Assembly: GCA_963736975.1 (NCBI GenBank)
Contig: CAVTQY010000001.1
Location: forward strand, 2,976,001 to 3,040,000
Reading direction: 5' to 3'
Origin: CAVTQY01 sp963736975
GTDB lineage: Bacteria; Pseudomonadota; Alphaproteobacteria; Acetobacterales; Acetobacteraceae
DNA: 64,000 nucleotides
The number at the start of each line of letters is the position of its first letter. Within the stretch, counting starts at the first letter, position 1. The notes beneath the pieces were generated by a model. The model was not told the DNA's origin and did not search any database. It saw nothing but the letters and a program-made list of their open reading frames with translations. This document shows positions 20,108 to 28,104 of this stretch, piece by piece. Position numbers and translations under genes: made by a program.

Positions 20108-21129
20108 TGAGAGTGATTTCCGCCCGTTGTTATCTGGCATTCTCCGCCGCAGCCGCGCTCGTTGCGTTCGGATTGATCTGGGTCTGGGTGGCCTTCATGC
20201 CGCTCGCGTTCCTGGATCCCGAATATGCCGCCTGGCACGCCAAGGAACTGCTGCTGGCGCGCTGCGATCTGGGCTCGATGCTTGTGGTGGGCGATTCGCG
20301 CGCCGCAGTTGATATAGAACCGGTGTTACTGCCGGTGAGCACCACGAACCTCGCCGTCGGCGGGGGCGAGCCGATCGAGGCCTATGCGGCGCTGCGCCGC
20401 GCGCTTGCCTGCGGCACGCCGCCCGCTCGCGTGATCGTTTCCTTTGATGCCGCCCATTTCATGCTGCCCGACCTGTTCTGGGAACGCAGTGTGGGGTTCG
20501 GGTTCCTCGACAGCGGCGATCTCGCGCTGCTTCGAACCGCGTCACAGCGGCTCGGCGACTGGTCGGTCTATGGCATGACACGTCCGGATCACCTGCCGCC
20601 GCGGCTTCGAGCGGCGCTGTATGGCCTGCGGTTTCCGTCACTCTATTTCGGCGCGTTGTTGCATGGCGGCATTTTCCTGCGCTGGTGGGAGAACGCCAGC
20701 GCGCTGAGCCACGCACTGTCGGCGCGGGGACAGTATTTCTTCGGTACGGCGGATGGTTGCGATGTTGTTGCAGTGGAGGGACATCTCGAGCGTTTTGCCC
20801 CGCTGCCTGTGCTCGACTGGTATTTCGACCGCATGCTTGCATTGTTGGCTACGCACGGCATCGCCGTCGATTTCGTCGCAACGCCGATGAACGAGGCGCC
20901 ATGGCACTCGGTGACGCCGCAGTTGCGCGACGGCTTCGTCGCGTACCTGGCGCGCTATGCGGCGAAATACCCCAACTTTCACGTGGTCGGCGATTCTATG
21001 CCGCACTGGCCGGACCGGTTTTTCGGCGATGAGTTCTCCCACCTCAATCCGCACGGCGCCGCTTTGTTCAGCGCCGAATTCGCTGGCTGGCTCCGCACCG
21101 CGACACCGCCGCGGCTGGCGCGTGAGTAA
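20107..21129 (+). CDS. SGNH-type protein partner of the MBOAT acyltransferase (DltD/AlgX-like)
   Basis: 340 residues. An N-terminal membrane helix (about residues 10-32, AAALVAFGLIWVWVAFMPLAF) anchors a periplasmic domain. Block I is MLVVGDSRAAVD with Ser64. The C-terminal FFGDEFSHLNPHGA provides the acidic/His part of the triad (Asp308 and His312). The layout of ACP, MBOAT and SGNH genes with overlapping stops and starts matches Dlt-type and alginate-acetylation systems, in which this protein passes the acyl group to the polysaccharide. The acceptor here is unknown. The gene ends next to the converging gcrA. Confidence 0.78.
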   Translation: MRVISARCYLAFSAAAALVAFGLIWVWVAFMPLAFLDPEYAAWHAKELLLARCDLGSMLVVGDSRAAVDIEPVLLPVSTTNLAVGGGEPIEAYAALRRALACGTPPARVIVSFDAAHFMLPDLFWERSVGFGFLDSGDLALLRTASQRLGDWSVYGMTRPDHLPPRLRAALYGLRFPSLYFGALLHGGIFLRWWENASALSHALSARGQYFFGTADGCDVVAVEGHLERFAPLPVLDWYFDRMLALLATHGIAVDFVATPMNEAPWHSVTPQLRDGFVAYLARYAAKYPNFHVVGDSMPHWPDRFFGDEFSHLNPHGAALFSAEFAGWLRTATPPRLARE

Positions 21130-21615
21130 TCACGCCGCATCGTCGCGCTTATCGCGTATCTTTACATACGCCACCTCGGCATGTTGTTCGCAGTACGGCT
21201 TGCCGGGCACCGAGGCCGCGTCGCAAAAATGGAAATCGCGCGTGCCCGGCTCACCTATTGGCCAGCAGCAGGTGATTACCCGACCGTAGCGGGGCGGCGG
21301 CACCGGCTGCGGCCGCGGGGCGGGAGCGGAAAGAGCCGGCCGGAGCGTGCCGCCGAAGGCGGGGGCAGGAGCGCGCGTGCTGGCCAGCGGCGGTAAAGTC
21401 GGCCCGGCAACTCGCGGCACCCGTGGCCGGCGGGGGCGCGGCTGCGAAGATCCGTCCCGGCGGATCGGCGAAGGCCGCGCTGGCAAGTCGAGCCGATGGG
21501 CTTTGCCCACCACGGCGTTCTTCGAAATGCCCAATCGCCGGCCGATCTCCGCGGTGGAGTGCCCTTCATCCCAGAGCCCCCGCAACCGCACGATGATGTC
21601 TTCGCTCCACTCCAT
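21130..21615 (-). CDS. gcrA: GcrA-family cell-cycle transcriptional regulator
   Basis: 161 residues from ATG 21615. The N-terminal helix-turn-helix (MEWSEDIIVRLRGLWDEG, then AEIGRRLGISKNAVVGKAHR) and the C-terminal cysteine domain (CCWPIGEPGTRDFHFC, GKPYCEQHAEVAYV) match GcrA, a sigma70-associated regulator that in Caulobacter acts at methylated GANTC sites. A proline-rich linker of about 50 residues joins them. The reading frame stays open upstream into an IS5-type transposase remnant, so a fused longer product is possible on paper. The 105 bases between the remnant and ATG 21615 would have to contain the promoter and ribosome site. Confidence 0.9.
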   Translation of the reverse strand: MEWSEDIIVRLRGLWDEGHSTAEIGRRLGISKNAVVGKAHRLDLPARPSPIRRDGSSQPRPRRPRVPRVAGPTLPPLASTRAPAPAFGGTLRPALSAPAPRPQPVPPPRYGRVITCCWPIGEPGTRDFHFCDAASVPGKPYCEQHAEVAYVKIRDKRDDAA

Positions 21616-21719
21616 CTTGTGGCCCCTCGACCATTTTGACCGCAACATACGGTATCGAGGGTTGCTGGCTGGTGACAACAGAACAAATCGTGACCGCCAC
21701 AAAAACTTGTGGACAACTG

Positions 21720-22116
21720 CCTCTAGAACAACAATCCCTTGCGTAGCAGGCCGTGTACGCCCTTCTCCCCGTTGACTGTTTGCGTCGCGTGGAAATCCGC
21801 TGCCAGCGAGCAGAACAGGTACGCCTCGGCCCAGGAGAGATTGGTCCGCTCGCATCTGGAAGAATGCCTCGAATACTCCGGAGCGACTGAGCCGCCAGAA
21901 CCGTTTCCAGACGCTGTTCCACTTGCCATATTCGCTGGGGAGTGCGCGCCAGGTTATGCTGTGTACAGTGAAGTAGTGGACGGCCTCGAGGAATTTGCGA
22001 TCATCATGTCCCGGCTCTCCCCGGCTCGATTGTGCCGCATCAAACACTTCCAGCACGATCAACCAATCGCGCTCCGTCATTCCCGTCAGCATGTCCGGCT
22101 CCCTGATGCCGGTCAC
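21720..22116 (-). mobile_element. IS5-type transposase remnant (N-terminal part)
   Basis: The minus frame from 22116 or 22080 encodes MTERDWLIVLEVFDAAQ, then FLEAVHYFTVHSITWRALP and YGKWNSVWKRFWRLSRSGVFEAFFQ. This is the N-terminal domain of IS5-family (DUF4096-type) transposases. After about residue 90 the similarity fades, and no DDE catalytic domain follows. The frame then runs in phase into gcrA. I find no clear terminal inverted repeats, so element limits are approximate. It is a decayed fragment and cannot be autonomous. Confidence 0.7.
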
Positions 22117-22318
22117 GCAGTGATTCGAACAAAACCCAATTCGGGAACCCGTCAGAAAAGCATGTCAGGGATTCCGTCCACACCGCCTAGGTCGCCGTCG
22201 CTCTGAAAGGCAGATGCACGCTGAACACACGACTTGATTGTGACGCCCTCGGCCGCTTCCAAACCGCGGGGCGGGCGCGCTCATGCTTGCTTAACATAGG
22301 CCTGTTTCACTCGCGTGC

Positions 22319-24451
22319 ATGCGCGTTCTCGCCCCGCCGGTACCGGCGGCATTCCCATGGCGCCGGGCCGCGATCCGCGGCCTTTCGCTCGAACTGTGGC
22401 GTCACGACGGAGCCTTCGCCGCCGTAGTGCCGGCGGCGGTACGAGGGACGTGGTGCCGGTTCCGCATCTCGCTGCCCGACTCCTCCGCCCTGTGCACCTT
22501 ACGACTCGGCACTGCCGCCGAGGCTCCTTGGGCCGTCGAAACCATCCTATCAGCGTCCTCGTGGCCTCCCGCCAGCGATCGCCGCGATGCCGTTCTGTTC
22601 GTTCCGCCGGAAGCCCGTCACCTCTTGCTCGAGGTGTTCGGCGACGGCGCACCGCCAAGCAAAACCGTGCTCTCCTGCACGGCGTTGTCCTATGCGCGGG
22701 CCGCCATACCGGGGTTGCTGCGGCATTCGACCCAGGCAGGCCGAGCCATAATTCGCGCGGCCCGGCGCGGCCGATCGGGGTTGATCCAGCGCCTGCGCCC
22801 CGATCTGGCGACCCTGACCATGACTCCGCGCGCCGCGGATCACTATGCGCGCTGGATCAGCGTGTTCGACCATTGGCCGCCGTGCGAGATCGCCCGTCTG
22901 CTCCGTTCGCCCCGTTGCGCGGATCACCCCACGATCGCCGTGTTCGTCTTCCATGCGAGTGAGAATTCGGATGCATTGCAGGCATCGCTCGCCGCCCTTC
23001 GCAACTGTGCCCTGGCATCCGCGCCGCAACTCATCGGACCGGGTGACTCCCTCGCTGCTTCCGTTGCGGCGACCGACGCTGAATACGTGGCCATTATTCA
23101 GGCGGGTGAGGTTCTTCCCGCCCACGCACTTTTCGTGCTGGCAGATCAGGCGGTGACGCTGGGGCGCCCGGACATCCTTTATGCGGATGAGGACTGCCTC
23201 TCGGCGACGGGCGAACGGCACACGCCCCTGTTCAAGCCGGAACCAAGCCGCACGCTGATGCTGTCGGCCACGCTCGCCCGCAGCGTCTGGCTCGTGCACC
23301 GCACGCTGATGGAGCAAATCCCCGAACCGACCGCTCCCTGGGCCGAGGCCGTCCGGCTCGACGCATGGCTGCGCCTGCAAGAGGCTGGCCGGGCAGTTTC
23401 ATCGCGCCGCGTTCCGTTTGTCCTGACGCATCGACGCCACGATGCCGAATCGGCGATGCCGGCAGCCCTGGCCGCCGTGGTGGGCCGCCATATCGCGCGT
23501 ACTGGCCTCCCCGCGCGCGTGGAAGCTGGCACATCACTCCGCATCCGCATCACCGCCCCGCGGGATCGGCAAGCGCGGGTAAGCATCGTCGTGCCGTCAG
23601 CCTGCCGGGCCGCGCATGTATGGCGCTGTCTCAGAAAACTGCTGGCTCGCACCGACTATGCCGCATTCGAGGTGATCGTCGTGGTCGCCGGAAAGCTGCC
23701 GCTCGATCATCGGCAGGCGGAGATGCTGGCCCGGCTGTGCACCGATCGGCGCGTACGCAGCCTAGTGGTCGAGGCCGACCGTTTCAACTTCGCCGAAGCG
23801 AACAACGCTGCCGTTCAACAGACGGACGCTCCCTATATCTGCCTGCTGAACGATGATGTTGCTCCACTCGACTCAGGCTGGCTCGCCGCCATGGTTGGGC
23901 ATCTCGCAGATCCGGCAATCGGCATCGTCGGCGCGCGTTTGCTCTACCCGGACCGCAGCATCCAGCACGCCGGCATCATTCTGCGTCCGGACGGCACCGG
24001 CGAGCACGCGCATCGGCTGCTGCGGCGCCGAGCGACGGGTTATGGCGGGCGGGCAGTGCTCAGCCAGGAAGTCTCGGCGGTAACCGGCGCGTGCCTGCTG
24101 ACGCGCCGGAACCTCTATGACCAGCTCGGTGGGCTCGATCCCAGCTTCGCCAGCGCGTTCAACGACGTGGATTTCTGCCTGCGCGCGCGGGCCGCCGGCT
24201 GGGGCGTCGCATTGGCCACGGAGGCGGAACTGATCCACTACGAATTGCTGTCCTACGGGCGCCATTACAACAGGGGCGAGACGGCACGCGGCGCCGCCGA
24301 CCGCGCACGCATGCTGGCCCGCTGGGGCTCGGTGTGCGCCGCGGATCCGTTCCACAACCCAAATCTGGCGCGCCACGCCGGAGGCCTGTGGACGCCCGCC
24401 TTCCCCCCACGCGTGACGCGCCCAGGTTCGATCGACGCCGGGGCAGATTAG
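22319..24451 (+). CDS. Large two-module GT2 glycosyltransferase
   Basis: 710 residues. The C-terminal module (from about residue 415) is a full GT2 domain: VSIVVPSACRAAHVWRCL, RFNFAEANNAAVQQ, the NDDV nucleotide-sugar motif in YICLLNDDVAPLDSGW, SAVTGACLLTRRNLY and FNDVDFCLRARAAGW, as in rhamnosyltransferase/WcaA-like proteins. The central part (about 200-410) has a weaker GT2-like pattern with DILYADEDCLS and FKPEPSRTLML. The first 190 residues are not recognised. No membrane helix is seen, so the protein is probably cytoplasmic and builds a surface glycan. It is isolated from other glycan genes and sits between two IS5-type remnants. Confidence 0.85.
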   Translation: MRVLAPPVPAAFPWRRAAIRGLSLELWRHDGAFAAVVPAAVRGTWCRFRISLPDSSALCTLRLGTAAEAPWAVETILSASSWPPASDRRDAVLFVPPEARHLLLEVFGDGAPPSKTVLSCTALSYARAAIPGLLRHSTQAGRAIIRAARRGRSGLIQRLRPDLATLTMTPRAADHYARWISVFDHWPPCEIARLLRSPRCADHPTIAVFVFHASENSDALQASLAALRNCALASAPQLIGPGDSLAASVAATDAEYVAIIQAGEVLPAHALFVLADQAVTLGRPDILYADEDCLSATGERHTPLFKPEPSRTLMLSATLARSVWLVHRTLMEQIPEPTAPWAEAVRLDAWLRLQEAGRAVSSRRVPFVLTHRRHDAESAMPAALAAVVGRHIARTGLPARVEAGTSLRIRITAPRDRQARVSIVVPSACRAAHVWRCLRKLLARTDYAAFEVIVVVAGKLPLDHRQAEMLARLCTDRRVRSLVVEADRFNFAEANNAAVQQTDAPYICLLNDDVAPLDSGWLAAMVGHLADPAIGIVGARLLYPDRSIQHAGIILRPDGTGEHAHRLLRRRATGYGGRAVLSQEVSAVTGACLLTRRNLYDQLGGLDPSFASAFNDVDFCLRARAAGWGVALATEAELIHYELLSYGRHYNRGETARGAADRARMLARWGSVCAADPFHNPNLARHAGGLWTPAFPPRVTRPGSIDAGAD

Positions 24452-24719
24452 GTGCCTGTCGTGTCGTCAGGGGTGGCAATGGCGCGGCACGATTTGAGTT
24501 TGGCGAATGAGTTCTCGATCAGGCGCCCCGCTTGTAGAGATGTCGATTGGTTTCCGGCGGGATCACCGCGGTTCTGCCGGATGCCGCCAGAGGCTCGATG
24601 ACCGGTTCGGCGGCATCAAACGCCGTATCAGCTATCAGCGCATCGACCACGCCCCAATTCAATACCGAGGACGCTGAGAGCACCGAGGTCACAGAGAAGG
24701 ATTTACCAAAATGCTCCAC
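24451..24719 (-). mobile_element. IS5-type transposase remnant (C-terminal part, frameshifted)
   Basis: Minus-strand reading gives LIADTAFDAAEPVIEPLAAS, then GRTAVIPPETNRHLYKRG, and in another frame LIENSFAKLKSCRAIATPDD. Together these are the last part of an IS5-family DDE transposase, including the YREK-like region with the catalytic Glu in LIENSF. One frameshift near 24528-24535 separates the two blocks. The piece starts at the stop of the GT2 gene and ends in a short repeated sequence. It is not the missing half of the remnant at 21720, because the order of the two parts on the minus strand is reversed. Confidence 0.7.
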
Positions 24720-24740
24720 CTCAGCTACCTATTCTCGGTG
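24655..24740. repeat. Dispersed CACCGAGG/CACAGAG-type repeat, copy 1
   Basis: The segment ACCGAGGACGCTGAGAGCAC followed by CGAGGTCACAGAG, and about 30 bases later CTATTCTCGGTGAATCC, is built from short GAGG/ACAGAG units in partly inverted order. It resembles the widespread intergenic repeats that read 'ttcaccacagagacacagag'. A related copy lies at 54306-54388. It forms the last codons of the LLM gene at 24725 (GFTENR), so it appears to have altered that 3' end. Confidence 0.5.
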
Positions 24741-25771
24741 AATCCGCGAAACGCGTGCGGGATCGCCTGGATTTCCTCGATCACGCGGCGACGCGTCCCC
24801 GGCGGGTCGTCCGGGTGAAATTCCAGCGTTACGGTGTCCGTCAGCCCGCCGAACCGGCGCGCGACCGCTTCGGCAAGGCCCTCATAAGTCGCCCGCGCGC
24901 AGAACAAGTCGAGCGTCTCGTCCGAAATCAGTGCCGCCATCTCGCCCCACTTGCCTTCGCGCGACAGCGTGTAGAGACGTGCTCCGAGATCACCCAGCCC
25001 GTGCAGCTCCAATACGCGCCGATAAGCCGGGGTCGAGCCATAGAAACCGATCCTGCGCCGCACCGTCTCGGTCGCCGACCGCACCGCTTCCTCGTTTGGA
25101 CCCGTGGCGATGAACCCGCCGCCTGTCACCTCGAACTGCTCGAACGACTTGCCCGCGGCGGACAACTCAGCTGCCAGCAGCGGACGCACCACCTCCTCCA
25201 GGTAGCGGCGCGTGGCGAAGCCGTGCAGCCGCACGCTATCGGCCGTGCGGGCCGCCGTTTTCAGCATCAGCGGGCCGACCGCGGCCAGCGCGATCGGCGG
25301 CAGTGGCAGACCGACGGGCGGCGGCGTGAACTCCGGCGTCATCAGCGTGAAGCTGTAATACTGCCCGCGGAAATCGAGCCGCTCGCCATATTCCCAGCAG
25401 CAAAAGATGGCGCGCAGCGCCTGCACATACTCGCCCATGCGGGAGGCCGGCGCGATCCACGGCACACTGAAGCGCCGCTCATTGTGCGCCTTTACTTGGC
25501 TGCCCAGGCCGATGACGAAGCGTCCGCGCGAATGCCGGTGCAGATCCCAGCTCTGGTTCGCCACGATCATCGGGCTGCGCGGGAAGGCGATGGCGACCGA
25601 GGTCGCGAGTTGCACGCGATCGGTCGCCAGCGCCGCAAACGCAAGCGGCATGAACGGATCGTGCCGCAGTTCGTTGGTCTGAACGCCGTCGTACCCATCT
25701 TGCTCTGCTTGCTGCGCGGCCGGCCCGCAGGCGAGCCAGTCCGCGACCGGCAGCACCATCGAGACCCGCAT
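24725..25771 (-). CDS. LLM-class oxidoreductase, F420-dependent type (TIGR03617-like)
   Basis: 348 residues, luciferase-like TIM barrel. GYDGVQTNELRHDPFMPLAFAA, VQLATSVAIAFPRSPMIVA, SRGRFVIGLGSQVKAHNERR and AALAAVGPLMLKTAARTADSV-type motifs fit the family predicted to use coenzyme F420. Actual cofactor use in this organism is unproven and would need F420 biosynthesis genes elsewhere. ATG 25771 lies 9 bases after the response-regulator stop, suggesting cotranscription. The final residues come from a dispersed repeat, so the natural C-terminus may have been replaced. Confidence 0.8.
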   Translation of the reverse strand: MRVSMVLPVADWLACGPAAQQAEQDGYDGVQTNELRHDPFMPLAFAALATDRVQLATSVAIAFPRSPMIVANQSWDLHRHSRGRFVIGLGSQVKAHNERRFSVPWIAPASRMGEYVQALRAIFCCWEYGERLDFRGQYYSFTLMTPEFTPPPVGLPLPPIALAAVGPLMLKTAARTADSVRLHGFATRRYLEEVVRPLLAAELSAAGKSFEQFEVTGGGFIATGPNEEAVRSATETVRRRIGFYGSTPAYRRVLELHGLGDLGARLYTLSREGKWGEMAALISDETLDLFCARATYEGLAEAVARRFGGLTDTVTLEFHPDDPPGTRRRVIEEIQAIPHAFRGFTENR

Positions 25772-25780
25772 CAGGCCGCG

Positions 25781-26203
25781 TCAGCGCCCGTGCGCGACAG
25801 CATCGTGAATGCGCGCGAGATCCACCGGCTTACCGACAAGCGCATCGAAACCCGCGGCGACGGCCCGCCTGCGATCCGCCGGTCCGTCATAACCGGACAC
25901 CGCAATCAGATGCAGGTCGCGGAACCGCGGGTCGGCGCGGCAGGCATGCGCAAACCCGAAGCCGTCCAGCTTCCCGGGCAGGGTGAGATCGCACAGAACA
26001 AGATCAGGAATTTCACGACCCAGCCGCTCCAAGGCGGCGGTCGCATCATGCGCTACAGTAACGTGATAGCCCTCGAGCTCGAGCAGTTCGCCCAGGGTCT
26101 CCGCGACATGCAGATCGTCGTCCACCAGCAGGATCCGTTTGGGTGCGGTGCGGCCCGGGGCGCCAACACGGGCTTCATCCCGGCACGGCTCCTGTGCGTT
26201 CAT
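25781..26203 (-). CDS. Single-domain response regulator (CheY-like receiver)
   Basis: 140 residues from ATG 26203, preceded by GAGGACGGG. The receiver has acidic residues 28-30 (LLVDDD), phosphoacceptor Asp72 (LVLCDLTLPG), Ser103 (IAVSGYD) and Lys125 (ALVGKPVD). There is no output domain, so it must act through protein contact, as in CheY or hybrid-kinase relays. No kinase is adjacent. The gene lies between a Rieske dioxygenase operon and the F420-type LLM gene on the same strand. Confidence 0.85.
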   Translation of the reverse strand: MNAQEPCRDEARVGAPGRTAPKRILLVDDDLHVAETLGELLELEGYHVTVAHDATAALERLGREIPDLVLCDLTLPGKLDGFGFAHACRADPRFRDLHLIAVSGYDGPADRRRAVAAGFDALVGKPVDLARIHDAVAHGR

Positions 26204-26322
26204 CCCGTCCTCAAGCTCCCGACCGCGGGTCAACAGCCCCTTGCCGCGGATTCATTCCATTATGCTATCGCTCGCCAAAGCGAGGAGTCACATTGGCGTG
26301 GGTGCACACATACGCGTGATGG

Positions 26323-26796
26323 TCACAGCGGGATCGCCAGCAGCGTGTCGAAACGCTCATTGTCGCAGACGACCAGGCGCTCCGCGAAACGCATTCCATC
26401 CGGCTCGACCCGAATTCGATCCAGATAGACACCTGCCGCAAACAGGTCGATCCGGCCGTCGCGCATGGCGCGCACTACGATGAACGGCGTTTCCGCCGCG
26501 ACCTCGTCAGAGGTCGTCCCGGTGATACAAGGCATCCCGACGATGTGCCGATAACTCTGCCGCTCATAGATATTGGCCCGCCGCAAGGCGGTGACGCGAT
26601 CACTCAGCATCGCTCGGGAATCGGCATAGACGATGCCGGCCGCATAACCGCGGCGATAGTTTTCCGCCGTGGTGATCTTATAGAGGCAGTGCTCCTGGAA
26701 AAATTCCGGCCACGCCTCCAGCCGGTCGGCATCGATGGCCGCCGCATAAGCGCTGTTGAGGCCGACGAGGCGAAACAATAAATCCGCGTCGCCCAT
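26323..26796 (-). CDS. Aromatic-ring-hydroxylating dioxygenase, beta subunit
   Basis: 157 residues from ATG 26796, four bases after the alpha-subunit stop. It has the SnoaL/NTF2-like cone fold of ring-hydroxylase small subunits: LFRLVGLNSAYAAAIDADRL, WPEFFQEHCLYKITTAENY, RQSYRHIVGMPCITG and VVRAMRDGRIDLFAAGVYLD. The subunit is structural in the alpha3beta3 hexamer and shapes substrate choice. The open frame reaches further upstream into the alpha gene, but the family starts at MGDADLLFRL. Confidence 0.9.
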   Translation of the reverse strand: MGDADLLFRLVGLNSAYAAAIDADRLEAWPEFFQEHCLYKITTAENYRRGYAAGIVYADSRAMLSDRVTALRRANIYERQSYRHIVGMPCITGTTSDEVAAETPFIVVRAMRDGRIDLFAAGVYLDRIRVEPDGMRFAERLVVCDNERFDTLLAIPL

Positions 26797-26800
26797 CGGC

Positions 26801-28039
26801 TTACATCCCGACCGTGGTGCGCCATAATTTCCAGAAGCCGCGCACCGCCGCTTCGGTAGCGCGGGTGTCCTGCGTCTCGGCGGCAGCCCCGCCCATCTCC
26901 ACAACCGATTGCTCCGTGCCGGCCGCGGCCACGCCGCGCTGCACGAAACCACCGACGCAGCCATCCTCCATCGAGACATAGCCAGCCGGTCCGACCAGGT
27001 TCAACTGCCTCAATCGCAACTGCCTGAGGTCGGGCGGATCGTCGGCAAAGCCGAGATAGGTCCAATTCAGGTCGGTCGTTTCCAGCCCGCGCGGAACGAA
27101 ATGCCGCACCGCGATGCAGTTGCGGACCTGCTGCAGCACGAAGGTCGGGAACACGGTCAGAATCTGCAACTGGATGTCGTCGCCGAACTCCTCGCGGGTC
27201 TCAAGCATGCTGGGGTCGGCCAGGCTGTAACCTTCATCGACGGACCGCATGCCCTGATACGCGGTATCCCGGGCCTCCGTGGGCACGCGCGTGGCGCTCG
27301 CATGGTGCCCGCCCGACGGACTGAGCGTGACACCGCCGCCAAGCGAGAGGCGGTTGATGCGGAAAGTAGCAAAGAACAAATGCAACAGGCTGGCGTGATA
27401 GGTATCCCGAACGTTTTCCGCATACAGCTTCCAGTTGTTCGGCAGTGTCTGCGTGAACCGGCCGATGATCTCCACCGGGCGGCGCAAGACACGCCGCATC
27501 TTCTGAACGATCTCCGGGCCGAGCCAGTCTTCCAGCGGCGGCGTGAGGTCGGAAAACGTGCCGAATACCAGCCCGCACAGGACCGTGGTGCGCAGCCTGC
27601 GAGGCCCATGCGCCTCCGGATGGCAGTCGTCCGGCAAGCCACCCTTGCCGTTGACACCATGGCGGAACGCGACGGAGCAAAGATTGCCCGCGAGATCGTA
27701 GCGCCAGGCGTGATAGACGCAGGTGAAATCCTTCGCCCCGCTGCCGCCTTCGTCCAGGCAGATCAGCGCGCCGCGATGCGCGCAGCGATTCTCGAACGCG
27801 CCGACAACGCCCTCCTGGGAGCGCGCCACGACCACGGGCATGCGGCCGACGAAGGTCGTGCGCCAGTCGCCGGGCTTGGCGATTTCGATTTCAAGGCAGA
27901 GGAAGTTCCACACCGGCCCTTCGAACAGGCGGTTCTGCTCCGTCTCCAGAACGTCCGGGTCCTGATAGACCCAGTAGGGCACTCGCGTCAGCCCGTCCGG
28001 CCAGATGCTGGGCGCCGTCGTGACGATTGCCTGGTCCAT
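26801..28039 (-). CDS. Aromatic-ring-hydroxylating dioxygenase, Rieske alpha subunit
   Basis: 412 residues from ATG 28039, fixed by GGGAGG 6 bases upstream. The Rieske [2Fe-2S] ligands are Cys86, His88 (NRCAHRGA), Cys107 and His110 (CVYHAWRYD). The mononuclear iron motif is NVRDTYHASLLH with Asp212, His215 and His220. It should dihydroxylate or monohydroxylate an aromatic acid with electrons from a ferredoxin and reductase, but neither is encoded nearby. Sequence pattern suggests the salicylate/anthranilate-type branch, a tentative call. It forms an operon with the beta subunit. Confidence 0.92.
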   Translation of the reverse strand: MDQAIVTTAPSIWPDGLTRVPYWVYQDPDVLETEQNRLFEGPVWNFLCLEIEIAKPGDWRTTFVGRMPVVVARSQEGVVGAFENRCAHRGALICLDEGGSGAKDFTCVYHAWRYDLAGNLCSVAFRHGVNGKGGLPDDCHPEAHGPRRLRTTVLCGLVFGTFSDLTPPLEDWLGPEIVQKMRRVLRRPVEIIGRFTQTLPNNWKLYAENVRDTYHASLLHLFFATFRINRLSLGGGVTLSPSGGHHASATRVPTEARDTAYQGMRSVDEGYSLADPSMLETREEFGDDIQLQILTVFPTFVLQQVRNCIAVRHFVPRGLETTDLNWTYLGFADDPPDLRQLRLRQLNLVGPAGYVSMEDGCVGGFVQRGVAAAGTEQSVVEMGGAAAETQDTRATEAAVRGFWKLWRTTVGM

Positions 28040-28104
28040 GGCGACCTCCCTCCCGGCCGGCACCGTGCGCCGGACCCGATCGCTTTGACAAGCGCTCAGT
28101 CCAA

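Noticed and set aside
21130..22116. A genuine 328-residue transposase-GcrA fusion protein.
   Set aside because: The middle part is low in similarity to either family, and GcrA has a normal start at 21615. I keep the junction as a finding but not as one gene.
24725..26428. A 557-codon plus-strand frame opposite the LLM and response-regulator genes.
   Set aside because: Its product is arginine/histidine-rich and spans two clearly coding minus-strand genes; it is a codon-bias artefact.
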